Of a DNA stretch of 64,000 nucleotides, positions 48,950-60,100 are shown piece after piece. Where the stretch lies: contig OZ316893.1 in NCBI GenBank assembly GCA_973895155.1, positions 14,756,001-14,820,000 on the forward strand, read 5' to 3'. The notes beneath the pieces were generated by a model. That model did no database searches. It was not told the origin of the DNA and was given only the letters and a program-made list of their open reading frames with translations. The position numbers were made by a program, and so were the translations under genes. The DNA comes from Marsupella aquatica. Taxonomy: Eukaryota > Marchantiophyta. The stretch's first letter is position 1. The number at the start of each line of letters is the position of its first letter.

Positions 48950-50662
48950 TTACCAGTCTGATTCTTAAAAGTGGCAAAAACATCAGACTTATTGTGTAAA
49001 AAGTATATCCACACATACCTTGAGTAATCGTCAATGAACGTGACATAGTATAACCGTCCAGAATGTGAGGGAGTAGGGGCTGGACCCCACACATCACTAT
49101 GTACATACTCAAGTACCTCCTTGCTGGTGTGTGTTCCAACTCCGAAGGGTTTCCTTTGTTGCTTCCCTAGCACACAATGCTCACAAAATTCCAACTTACA
49201 AGATTGCAAATTAGAAAGTAATCCTTTCTTCTGAGGAATAACCAAACTTTTTTCACTCATGTGGCCCAAGTTTATGGAAGTGCCCGTCTCCTCATGAGAT
49301 AAGGTTACATTGGCTTCATCACATACTACTTTGCCCTCCAAAACGTATAGATTGCAATGTCTCTTTCCCTTCAATACAACTTTAGTACCAGTTGAAACCT
49401 GAAGGACACCATTAGCAAAACTCCACTGATGGCCATTTGCCTCTAAAACTCCAAGTGAAATGAGATTTTTCATCATGCTAGGAATATGTCTCACATTCTT
49501 CAATGTTCTCACAGCACCATCAAACATCTGAAATCTTACAGATCCAAGTCCAACAACTTGACATGGGATTCCATTTCCCATCAACACTGACCCATTGGAA
49601 ACCGTGTAAGAATTGAAACAATCTCTTCTAGAGCAAATGTGAGAAGTACATGCACTATCTAGAATCCAGTCATCACTACCTGGATTTGACACTACGTTGA
49701 GAGGATAACTTTGACATCACAATATGTCATCATCATCGAGTAAATCTACCTCATGCGAGCTCGATGTTGCGCTAGCAGAGGCAGTAGGGACCTTTACTCG
49801 ACAATCCCTTTCATGTGGCCTAGCTTGCCACAATTCTAACATGCAAGAGGCTTCCTCTCTTGCAATTTCTCTCTGGATTTAGATCTCCCCCGTGATGTAG
49901 ATCTAAACATGTTCTGCCTATTCGAGCGTTGTGCTGCTCTTCCCCTGTTCATATTGAGCGCAGTGCCAAAAGAAGATGCTGTCTATGATTGACCCAACTT
50001 CTTCTGAGCATCATCAGACAGTAAAGAGCTCACCACCTCATTATACAAAATGGATTTCAGATCTCTGTACAAGAGCACCTGTTTCAAGCCCTAATATGAC
50101 GGCGGTAAGGAGCTTAGCAGAAGCAAGGCCTTATCCTCATCTTCAACTTCTTTTCCCAGGTTTGATAGATCCACCGCTAGACTATCAAATTCATCCAGAT
50201 GATCCTGCATCTTGCTCCCTTCCTTGAGCCTGAGGCTCATCAAGAGAGACTTTTTGATAACCGGTCTGACGCATCTTCCCGGTAGTACTTCTCTCTTAGA
50301 GCCTTGAACAGTGACGCACAATCCGCATAATCATCCAGCTGCTTGATGATGTGCGGCTTGAGATATAGCATCACTGCATTGACAGCAATCACCTGCTCCT
50401 GTCTCCATTGTCTCACAGAAATCTCCTCCTCTCCATCATACTGCTCTCACGATGAAAGTAGATGAGCTAAGCCCATGGCCCGTAGAACACCCTTCACTTG
50501 CTTCTCGCACAGCATGTAATCAGTACGACCATCGTACTTCTCCACCTCAAACTTCACTCCTCCAAATCTAGCCATCTCCATCTTCTTCCCTACTACCGAC
50601 AGCTTTGGTAGTAGTACAACTTCCTCCACTGCACGCCGCACCAGTGATCTTACCAGTGTCAC
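48950..50662 (-). pseudogene. Copia-A gag, protease and start of integrase
   Basis: From the right: gag start with FGGVKFEVEKYDGRTDYMLC, then LLMSLRLKEGSKMQDHLDEF and ALLLLSSLPPSY typical of Ty1/copia gag, and a degenerate zinc-knuckle zone near 49820. The protease (DDWILDSACTSHIC) and GAG-pre-integrase (LGHMSEKSL, CEHCVLGKQQRKPF) follow, with the first integrase aspartate in YVHSDVWGPAPTPS and FIDDYSRYVWIYFL. Stops occur at about 50447 (TGA) and 50091, with frame changes around 49700-50000. The frame is cut by the CACTA end at 48949. Confidence 0.88.
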
Positions 50663-50799
50663 AAGTTCCTCCTCAAACGGTAGCAGCTCCTCCTCAGACT
50701 CACCGTCTGATCATCGCGATCCTGAAGCTCCACCGACGCCAATTCTTCCAGTATCCTCCGAGTCACTCATATGAAACAATCACGAAAAAACATTTTTTT

Positions 50800-52208
50800 T
50801 TAAACTTCTCATAAAACTCAACACTCAACACCGCCGCGTAGCCTACGAAGCTAGGAATCAAAATTCAACGGAAAAGTTATTCAAATTTTGGCCGGGGTGG
50901 GTAAAACCTTGGGAAACTCCCCCGTTTTGACCACCTCGGAGAATAATCAAAATACCCAGTACAACCCGTCGAAGGAATCGCAATGTGATCCGTGCGCCGC
51001 GTTGCTAACTCCAGTGGCAACGTCCGTGTCGAAAAAGAACCAAAAAAGTTACCGTTCGGTGGATGGAATCTTTGTCGGACGGCCAAAAAACAGCTCTCTG
51101 TTTTTCGGGAATATTCCTGCACAGTCCGACAGGTCTCATAGGGGGCCGTTCCCCCTGTCCAAGCGGTTAAAATGCCGGGTCACCGATCCTGGGAAAGCCA
51201 ATTTGAAGAGCCGGGGAAAAAGGGTTAAAAATAGGGCTCTAAAGGGGGTGCAAAGCCCCTTATGACCCAAAAATATGGACCCTATATAACGATCGGGAGT
51301 ACGCGGGCAGGGCGTATGAAGGGGTGAACAGGGAATGGCAGCGGAGCAGCTACGGCTGCATACGCAGCCTAATACAGGTTCGGGGGGGGGGGGCCAAACG
51401 GCGCCGTGCGCCGGGGAGGGGCGCCGGCGCTCCCAAGTGTCGCAAAGGTTTTAAAGGGGGTAAAAAAATGGCGTGTGTATAAACACGAAAAAATCACCCT
51501 ATAGTAACCTAAAAAAGGCACCCAAAGTAAAAGAAAAGCCCGGTTACACACCTCGCCGCCGTTTCCAATGAGAAAACAAAAAGTTACCGACGGGATATGT
51601 TGCCGAATCACACCGGCGCCGTCTGCTACTCCAGCACTGTAAAAACTTCCGTTGTGTCACCTTCACTCCGCGTCAAGTGCCAATCCCGGGCTCAAAACAA
51701 TCACCTCGCCGCGATCAAACCATTGAGCCGTAGCACTTCGCGTCTCTTCCACTGAGTCGGACATCACGAAGAGAAACCCGGTTCAGATGTGAACAAGCTC
51801 CATAGCTTGTGAAAAAACCTGGATGCCTCCTTCACTCGTCACGATGTACTCGGTAACAACTCGACAGCAATCCAGCTACCGAAACGACCAGCTCGCATCA
51901 CCCTTCAACTTGAGCTATAATGTGCGATCCCCCGATCACCGCAAAGCTCACACCGTTGAAAAACACAAACTCTGGTCTCTCCCCCGAAATATCATCGAAC
52001 ACGAATAAACCCTGAACAACGCAAACTTCAATTCCTCCGCATTACGGATACCGATCAGCGAGTTCTAACCACCGTTAGAAAGCCCTCTCACTAACCTATC
52101 CGCACAGCCACACACATTCGAGTTTCATGCGACGAAACTCCGAATGTGCCACCGACAATGAACGCTGGAAAAACCTGTCACAAAAAAACCTCGTCACCTC
52201 CCAGGCAT
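50800..52208 (-). other. Copia-A 5' leader, unusually long
   Basis: About 1.4 kb between the PBS and the gag start with no coding sense on the element strand. It includes a GC-rich part (51270-51450) with a run of G and CGCCGGCGC-like words that differs from the rest of the element. It may be leader sequence or an older small insertion; no duplication was found at either edge. Confidence 0.5.
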
Positions 52209-52220
52209 GCTCTGATACCA
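52209..52220 (-). other. Copia-A primer-binding site
   Basis: TGGTATCAGAGC on the minus strand, two bases inside the 5' LTR. It is complementary to the 3' end of plant initiator methionine tRNA, the standard primer of plant Ty1/copia elements. Confidence 0.9.
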
Positions 52221-52222
52221 CT

Positions 52223-52555
52223 TGTTGAGCATAGACGACATTCGTAACAACAAGCCCATGAACCATCCAACGCACAATAGTCGACACAGAGAGATACGTG
52301 GTTCACCTCCACATGAGGCTACCTTCACGGGAATACACAAGAGCTTTACTGCACTCTAGGCCGACCGGCCATACCAAGCATCCACAACACAAGCTCTCCC
52401 TATCTCTCAACTAGCTCTGTAACAATGAGCCTAGGTCTGGCATCAGCCCTGGCTATATACACAACAGCACTACCGCTAACATTAGCTAAGCCCTAACCCG
52501 AGTTAGACTAACTGTGGTTAGCTCATGAGTCACAAGACTAGAGCAATATCTAACA
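52223..52555 (-). repeat. Copia-A 5' LTR shared with a tandem copy
   Basis: 333 bp, same ends as the left LTR. On its right lie a polypurine-tract complement and RNase H coding sequence, so it is also the 3' LTR of a second copia copy. Confidence 0.88.
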
Positions 52556-52874
52556 AACTCCCCCTTGACTCTTGTCTTGGGGACTGGACTAAATGCTACC
52601 ATATGGAATCCTCAGCGGGAAGTTCTAGACAATCACCAAACCAGGTCTCCCCCTAAAAACCACACGGGTTAACTAAGGGTTAACTAGAACTAAGCCGTAG
52701 CCATACAGGAATGAGTAATCCATATACAAATTATAGTCACACATTGCTAAATAACTCTACTTGCACTACAACTGCAAAACCTGCAAAGTAGCACGGTGTC
52801 TTGAGAAACTCTCTAAAGGAATCACTTTGGTAAAGGCATCAACGGGATTGAGCTTTCCATCAATCTTGACTAGC
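52556..52874 (-). pseudogene. 3' fragment of a second, tandem Copia-A copy
   Basis: Aligns with 31087-31400: same polypurine tract, untranslated zone and RNase H end (VKIDGKLNPVDAFTKVIPLE). It stops abruptly at about 52874, where sequence of the unclassified coiled-coil element family begins. Confidence 0.85.
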
Positions 52875-52888
52875 TTACGGTTTTGAGG

Positions 52889-52908
52889 CCGTACGGACGT
52901 CCGTACGG
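52889..52908. repeat. Perfect 20-bp palindrome
   Basis: CCGTACGGACGTCCGTACGG is identical to its reverse complement. Degenerate forms of the same word (GTACGGACGT, CCGTACGAC) occur in the related elements near 38575 and 53570. Confidence 0.9.
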
Positions 52909-53219
52909 AAGGAGGTCCCGGCTTTGCAAGGGAAGGAGGAGGTAGTAGCACATACGAGGAAACCGTGATCCGTGTTTTGCAAAGCCGGGGGAAACGTGTT
53001 GTACGGACGAAATGAAGGTAGACGGTGCCCTGTAAAAACTTAAACGATCATATCTTGGCCATTTGACCTCCATTTTGTGCACCGTTTATGGAGTCGTGAT
53101 CAGGAAGAGGAGGGCTCCTCAGATATGTTTTCAGAAATGAAATCTGAGAAAATTTTAGTTTCGACAATTATAGGGGCCCCCTCCTTTTACAACGAACCGG
53201 TGGTGGCAAACAGGAGGAT

Positions 53220-53572
53220 CGAGGCTCAAGCCAAGGCACCGTGAGTGAGGAGGAGGAGGACTGATGAGGAGACCAACTCACGGGGCTCAAGCCAAGGCAC
53301 CATGAGTGAGGAGGAGGAGGACTGATGAGGAGACCAACTCACGGGGCTCAAGCCAAGGCACCGTGAGTGAGGAGGAGGAGGACTGATGAGGAGACCAACT
53401 CAAGGGGCTCAAGCCAAGGCACCGTGAGTGAGGAGGAGGAAGACTGATGAGGAGACCAACTCACGGGGCTCAAGTCAGGGCACCGTGAGTGAGGAGGAGG
53501 AGGACTGATGAGGAGACCAACTCACGGGGCTCAAGCCAAGCACCGTGAGTGAGGAGGAGGAGGACTAGGGTA
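53220..53572 (+). repeat. Minisatellite built from the coiled-coil gene's C-terminus and stop
   Basis: Six near-identical units of about 60 bp, each with GGCTCAAGCCAAGGCACCGTGAGTGAGG followed by AGGAGGAGGACTGATGAGGAGACC. Each unit encodes GSSQGTVSEEEED plus the TGA stop, the same end as the frame at 38591. Only one such unit exists in the 37499 copy. Confidence 0.92.
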
Positions 53573-54680
53573 GCCATACGGACCTATCGTACGACTTCTG
53601 GATTTTAAATTTTTTTGGAAGGGTGCAATCACGGGCTTGTTGGAAAGAGCTTGCGGAGCTAATTCCAACAAGAGGCGGCGCTCCTCAAACGGAGCCAGGA
53701 TGAGTAAGTTAGGGCCCGGCGAAGTTGGTAAGTAAATGATATTGAAACGGCCATAACTTGGTCGTTTGGTGTCCGTTTCGAGAGCGGTTTTGTGATTCAT
53801 GATCAGGGGGAGTAGGGCTACCCAGGGGTGAGCTCAGAGGTGCAATCGGAGTGGCACCTAGTTTCGGAAATTATGGGGTCCCTTGCATTTTTTGCGGTTC
53901 ACGAAGTGATGTTGGGGCACCGTCGAAGGCACCATCGGTCCCATTGTTAGATTAGGGTTTTAGGAGCATGTGTGTGCCGCATGCTTTAGAATTAGGGATT
54001 TTCTTGTGTGAAAGTTTATGCAGGGTTTTAGCGGCACCGCTAGGGTGGCCGACACCATGGTGATCCCGTGAGGGGTGCTTTGGTGTGTTTTTTCAGTATT
54101 TAGGGGGAGAGCCCCGGAGTAGTGAGGGGGGGAACTCAGTCTAGTGTTTGCTTAGGGAAGTTAGCTCATAGCCAGAAGAGGGAATCAAGCCAGAGTAGTG
54201 AGGTAGAGGTCTAGCACTTGCCCCAGTGAGGCAGTAGTTGGGCAGACGGCAGGAGGCCGGGTTCTCCTTGCAATGTGTTACAACATTTTGCCAAAAGATA
54301 TGGATTTGGTTTGATTCCTCAAGTTTTGGTGTGGTGTTACCTTTTTTGGTTCATGATTGTGTTCTTTCCCCAAGAAGCGTCTAAGGAATCCTTGCACGGT
54401 TTGGTCAACCATGTGAGTAGGAGGGGTGGTGACAGCACTCCATCGACGACCAATAGGAGTGTGTGTGTGTGGCATAGTCCATGGGACTTGATCAAAAGCA
54501 AAGCGGCTAGTCAGTAGACTTGATCAAAAATTACATTTCCGGGAGCGGAAATAAACATACTCATCCTACATGCAATAGAATCCTAATAGCGTCCCTCCAT
54601 GTTCCCGTCATACGATAACAAATGATTTTAGTATGAGTAAATACGTATTTGTCATGTAAATCGTTTGATAAGCAGGTGAC

Positions 54681-54998
54681 ATGACACCCATGTGACTTCT
54701 TGTATTATTCTCCCTTAGATCTCGCTGATCAACCCATTGGCTTTCTTAGTTTAGAAAAACTAATATTAACTAGCCAGTTACCTAGTTTAGTGGTTCTGTG
54801 GATCATTCGTATACTTTTGTTGTGAATCAGATTGAGTCACATCACGGCTTAGCCGTTATGGTGTTCATGCCGACCCTGAGCCCTTTTGTATTTAACATCT
54901 CCCTGATGGTTTGAGCCTAGAAATGGTGAGACTTCAAACCATTTCTAGGCTTCGGATTTTACTAATTATGATGAAACATTTGCTCTAGTTGTCCATTG
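54681..54998. repeat. 320-bp dispersed repeat, copy 2
   Basis: Near-identical to 26842-27163, including the hairpin (arms 54914-54926 and 54939-54951); it lacks a few bases after GATGA. It abuts the terminus of the coiled-coil element fragment. Confidence 0.85.
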
Positions 54999-55403
54999 AT
55001 CAGCCTATGCATTAAAAGTGTATTTTCTTTTGTTCACAAATCAGTCTTGAAATGTACACTTTCATGTCCCCAAATGTACACTTTAAGAAACCCAAATATA
55101 CACTTTTTGGTCCCTAAATAAACACTTTATAGGCCAAATCATATTATTATTATATTAATAAGTAATACATATTATATCATTTATTGATTCACAAAGAATA
55201 ATAGGATAGAGATCATTATTTATTAATTCACAAAGAATAGTAGGATAGAGATCATACTTATAAAAACATTTCAGCACAAAGAAACCCTTGAATATGTGTG
55301 AACAAAATGACATAACTCCAAATAGATTATAAAATAATATACAATTATCTCCAAATTTACAATGTCTTTCTTCTATCTAAGGGGCTTAACATGAGTCAGA
55401 TCT
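54999..55403. other. AT-rich spacer with short repeats
   Basis: Contains about four TACACTTT-type words at 55040-55130 and a doubled 38-bp phrase (ATTCACAAAGAATA-TAGGATAGAGATCAT) at 55185-55255. No genes. Confidence 0.5.
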
Positions 55404-56440
55404 CTAAACAAAGTGCTCCTTACAATGTGAATTTGAGCACGTGCCCCTGTCTTCTTTACTATCTACCCTAGTGTCACGGTTGCAAGTCCCTTTATCTTTA
55501 GGGAGCTGAAACTTGGTGATGTTGTTCCTAATGGCTATAATCTCCCGCAAAAAGTGTCTGGGATTTTCTCTATGTGGACCTGAATAGTCCCTTCCTACAA
55601 ATGCTTTAGCAAGTGACGTGACAAGTGCATCATCAAGTTCTGCCTCAAGACGTAAACTACATATACAATGCTTCACGTTCCAAGGAATCTCATTGCTATT
55701 GAGGTCCAACACACTATGCGTAAACTGTGACTTCCAAATTTTTGTTGCACATCTCTTACTAAGTTGATCATAAGTAATTTCATTTTTTACCTTGTCTCTC
55801 TTTATGTGCAATAGAGACCACAGTGGAGAGTTAAGAAGAAGATAACATCTAATGTCACTTGCATGGGATAGTTTCTCAAGACAAGGCCAAAGAATTGTTA
55901 GAAGAAAATTATCTCCACCATTGGCATGCGTGTAGGGCACTAGAAATAGTCCGGTCATGCTTGGGTTGGCAAATGCCTTAAGGGGGGAGTCATCCACAAG
56001 GAGGGTGTTGGTTTCATCATATAGATTTCCAAATCCACTCCATACCACCCGAAAATCCTTCAGTAGCACATTTGCCTTTCCGTTTGTAATGTCACGCCTT
56101 TGAATGCCTGTGTCAAAGGCTTCCACCTGTGTGAATACAAACTTAAGTTTCAACCGCTCCTCAGCAGTGAACATCAAGTTCAGCATTTTCACTGTTCGAT
56201 GTACCCCAGCACATGTCCAAATTGCAACGTCAAATCGGTCAAAAACCAACTTTAGAAACTCATGGAGCCCTGGCCTTTCTGTGTACATGCGACTAATTCC
56301 ATTTTTTCTATCCCAATGCACTCCACTTGGGGTCACAACATTTCTGGATTTGCCCTTGCTTTGGAATTCAACTGAATCCCAAAGTATTTTGTTAAGATCC
56401 AAAATCAGCAATTTGCGCTTGATGGAACAAAGTCTTGGTT
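55404..56440 (-). CDS. HAD-superfamily FCP1/SCP-like (NLI-interacting factor) protein
   Basis: HAD-fold protein related to CTD phosphatases. The frame is open without interruption from 56483; an acceptor-like GCACTTGCAG just before 56440 suggests this is a downstream exon and that the start lies further upstream, so the 5' end is uncertain. Motif I is LLILDLNKILWDS: the family's DxDx(T/V) has Asn in place of the second Asp, as in the plant DLNG(L/V)L subgroup. Other landmarks are RPGLHEFLKLVFDRFDVAIWTC and LLVDDSPLKAFANP (the Asp pair of motif III/IV). After about residue 270 comes a lineage-specific tail. The altered motif I makes phosphatase activity doubtful. About 345 residues; alone on its strand between repeats. 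Confidence 0.8.
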
Positions 56441-56656
56441 CTGCAAGTGCAACAAATACCAATCTTAGAGAAAAAAACCACATTTGAAGTTTGGATAGAG
56501 ATCATCTCTGTCAACCCAACACAAGTGGCCAACCACAAAGAAAATATATTTGCATACTGATCATATTCATTGAGAAACCGTAAAGAGGAGATGGATATTG
56601 ATACTGATGCTCTAATTGTTAAACTTGAAGTATAATTATACAGACTATATTATATC
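56441..56656. other. Spacer at the Copia-B insertion site
   Basis: AT-rich. It ends with ATATC (56652-56656), the left target duplication of Copia-B. Confidence 0.6.
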
Positions 56657-56791
56657 TGTTGCAAACCATATACTCCAACAATGTAATGAATCTTATTCAT
56701 GTGTCCAATATATATACATGAGGTAGTTGAGTTAGATCTTGGTTAGATCTTAACTCGGGTTAAGATATCTAATCCTAGTTAGGGTATAACA
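56657..56791 (-). repeat. Copia-B 3' LTR (135 bp)
   Basis: By eye identical base for base to 61754-61888. Very short for a copia LTR. Confidence 0.93.
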
Positions 56792-57158
56792 CTCCCCCTT
56801 GGGTGTTATAGTTTTTGATGAAATTATAACAACCAATCTAAGTTGCTATCAGTTAGATATCTTCTACCTATGTTATATTGTGAGATGATGGAGGTGCAAC
56901 CTCATTAAAACCTTCCCTACTAACATCATGGAAGGAAAGAGTATTGCCACCTTCCATCTCTTTTGTATGATCTATTTTGTATGTATGTAAGATCTAGAGT
57001 ACAATACTGGTTTAATTGTGTTTTCTATGTTGTTAAGCTCCATAGAGGTTGTTGTCTCCATTGTCTTCATTGTAGTGTATGTGAGTTATTGATGTTCTTG
57101 AGAATGTCTTGATCTCCTTTGTGGTAGTATTGATGGTTTGCTTCTTCATAGTAAGTAG

Positions 57159-60100
57159 TCATTCATCTTCAATAGTGTTGTTGTAGAAAAATCCATTCTC
57201 CCCCTCAATGTTAGAATCCTGCATCAGTTTCTTAAGACTTCGCATCCCTAAGAGGTGAGTTAGTGTTCTATGAGTAGATGGGGGTAGAGATTTTGTTAGG
57301 ATGTCAGCCAGGTTCTTGTCTCCTGAAATCCATTGTATGTCAATGTCTTTTCCTTGTTGTTCATGTGAGAAAAAGAACTTGGGTGCAATATGTTTTGTGC
57401 GTTCACCTTTTATAAATCCTGATTTGATTTGAGTGATGCATGACATATTGTCTTCAAATATAGTTGTAGGCATGGTTAAGCGTTGTTTACCTGTTTGAAT
57501 AAGAATATGGTCTAGTACTTGCCGTAGCCATAAACATTCTCTAGTAGCCTCATAAAGGGCAATAATTTCTGAATGATTTGAAGAAGTTGTTGCAAGTGTT
57601 TGCTTAGTACTTCTCCAAGATATTGGTGTTGATCCCATTAAGAATATATATCCTGTTTGAGATCTACCGTCATGTGGATCAGAAAGGTATCCCGCGTCAA
57701 CATATCCTGTCAACTTATGGTTATCCTCATTAGGAAAATATAGGCCGAGGTCGGATGTACCATTAAGGTATCTGAAAATTCGTTTTACCCCGTTCCAATG
57801 TCTTATAGTGGGCTGAGAACTATGTCTCGCCAGTAGGTTGACAGAAAATGCTATGTCTGGTCTTGTTTGATTAGATAAAAACATAAGAGCACCGATAGCC
57901 GAAAGGTATGGCATATCTGAACCTAATATAGGTTCGAATTCTTCTCTTTTTCTAAACATATCCTTATCCTTATCAAGGGTACGGATGTCCATGGGGGATT
58001 TAACAGGCTTCAACATATTCATTCTGAATTGTTGTAATATTTTCTTTGTGTAAGTAGTTTGGTGTAAAAGAATGCCTTTTTCCAAATGTTCAAATTGTAG
58101 TCCAATGCAATAAGAAGTTCTGCCCATGTCTCTCATTTCAAATACGCTTTTTAGCGTTTGCATTGACTCATTCATCATCTTTTTCGTACCAAGGAGGTTG
58201 AGGTCATCAACATATATAGCGATGATTATGAATTCAGGTCCTTCATGCTTTATAAATAAGCAAGGAGCTATTTTGGAATTCTTATATCCCATGGATATCA
58301 TTTGATTTTTAAATCTTTGGTACCATGTACGTCCACTCTGTTTGAGTCCATAAATGGAACTAAGGACTTGAACTGCATACCAAGTCTTTGCTCCGGTTGC
58401 CTTATGGTCCTTTCTAGGTTCTTTTAATGCAATTGCTTTAGAAGCATTGTGGAGTACCAATTTGTTCATATAGTCAAATGATTTTGCACTTTTATCATTG
58501 TGCATATGTGGATTATGTTTTGAATTTGCATGGAAGTTTACTCTCTCAATGAGTTCAGGCGGGGCTTCCATATAAATCACGTTGTCCAGTTTACCATAAA
58601 GGTAAGCAGTAACAACGTCCATTTGGTGCATTAACAGGTTGTTGTTTATGGCAAATGCTATCAAATAGCGGTATGTGGTGACGTCCATGACCGGTGAGTA
58701 TGTCAGGTCATAGTCAGTTCCATAAACTTGTGTGTAGCCTTTAGCAACCAGCCTAGCTTTGGACCACTTAGAATTGGCGTCTATCACTACCAAGAAGTAT
58801 CGAAATGGTCCACTTGGTGGGTCTATTGGTCCACATATGTCCGCATGGAGTCTCTCAAGGAATGCGGGGATATGGTTTTCGGTTTTTGGGATGGAGGGGG
58901 CTGTAATCATCTTGCCCTGGGAGCAGGCGATGCATGGTTTTTGGAATGACCTTGGGTGACAGGTCTTTGGTATTCCTGTTGAGTTGTTGACTATCCTATG
59001 GAACATGCTGGTTCCTGGGTGTCCCAATCTCATGTGCCATGTCTCGGTGATATCTTTGGTTTCTACCCCTAGGTTGTAACTTTGGTTTTGGGTGATGTAG
59101 AACCCTGAAGGGTGGGGAGAGATGGTTTCTCTAATGATTATCCCTCCTTCTGAGTGTGATGTTAGTTGCAATACTTCTTGTGAGTTTTGGGTGTTTGTTT
59201 GGATATGGTAGTTGTTGGCTCTAATATCTTGGAAACTTAAAAGGTTCCTTCTTGCTTTGGGGGCATATATGGCAGATGGGCATCTGATTATAGTGCCTCC
59301 CAGAAGAGTTAAGGTAGCTCTTCCGTGGCCTTCTTCTATTTGGCTTTCTCCGGTTATGGTGATGATTTGCCTTTGTGAGGGGATAATTTCGTGGAAATAT
59401 TTTCTATCTCGGAGGATAGTGTGTGATGTTGCGCTGTCTATGATGCATACATCTATATCCTCTAGGTCCATTGGGGGGTCTACCATATGAATTTCTGGTA
59501 TAATCTCAGGTGATTCAAGGTAAACTCCATGGGTTTCATATTTTGATCCATCCAAACTTTGCTTGTAGAGTTTCACAAGATGGGCTGGGGCATGGCATAC
59601 CTTTTGGGTGTGACCTTTTGTACCGCACCTGAAGCATGTGATTGAGCTGTTTGAGTTGTTTCTTGGCTTCTCTTGGTAGTTGTTGCGGCCTCGTTCCCAT
59701 GTGTTCCTTCCTTGGGAGTTGTTTCTTCCACGGCCCCTTCCTCGGTTGCTGAATCTGCTGGATCCTCCTCTGTAGGAGTAGTTTGATCGTCCTCGCATCA
59801 TTCCTCTTCCCCTATATGAGCCTCTCCCCCTGAATTTACTTGTATTTCTATCATAAGGTGTGGTCATGTTAGCTTCTTTTTGTTTCTCGTTTATAATTAA
59901 GTTCGTCTCGGTGGTAGCAGGTATGGGGAGTGTACCCGGGGGTCTATCCTTTGCATTTGTCATGAGTAGGATTGAGTTTTGTTCTGCCAAGAGCATGTGT
60001 GCTATTAATGCTGAGTATTTAGTGAATGCCATATTTCTATACTGGTTTGAGATTACTAAGTTTGTAGGGTGAAATGTTGCTAGTGTCTTTTCGATTTGTT

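Larger units (their letters stand above)
30743..52555 (-). mobile_element. Ty1/copia retrotransposon Copia-A, split by a CACTA element
   Basis: A copia element on the minus strand. Its 3' LTR is at 30743-31086 and its 5' LTR at 52223-52555. PBS, gag, protease, integrase, reverse transcriptase and RNase H are in the Ty1/copia order. The integrase region is interrupted by a 15.2-kb CACTA transposon (33720-48949); with that and one TTA copy removed the reading frame joins exactly, leaving an element of about 6.6 kb. The left flank is CCGTA, but no partner is found on the right because copia internal sequence continues past 52555. The right LTR is therefore shared with a second, truncated tandem copy. 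The coding region has stops and frameshifts, so it is not autonomous. Confidence 0.9.
52875..54681 (+). mobile_element. Fragment of the unclassified coiled-coil element, inverted relative
   Basis: The right end GCAGGTGACA (to 54681) is the reverse complement of the left end of the 37499 element. The about 1.1 kb before it aligns, in inverted orientation, with 37499-38600 (shared runs include the GAGTATGTTTATTTCCGCTCCC, CAAATCCATATCTTTTGGC and GGAATCAAGCC-GAGTAGTGAGGTAGAG regions). The coding part is reduced to repeated copies of its C-terminal end (53220-53570). The 5' part of the element is missing. Confidence 0.85.

Noticed and set aside
50877-51265. Open frames in the Copia-A leader suggesting a captured gene
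   Set aside because: No recognisable motif, composition-driven, and located between PBS and gag where no gene is expected.
37499-54681. The two matching TGTCACC termini as the LTR pair of one large element
   Set aside because: The two copies are in opposite orientation and in different host elements, so they belong to two separate insertions.
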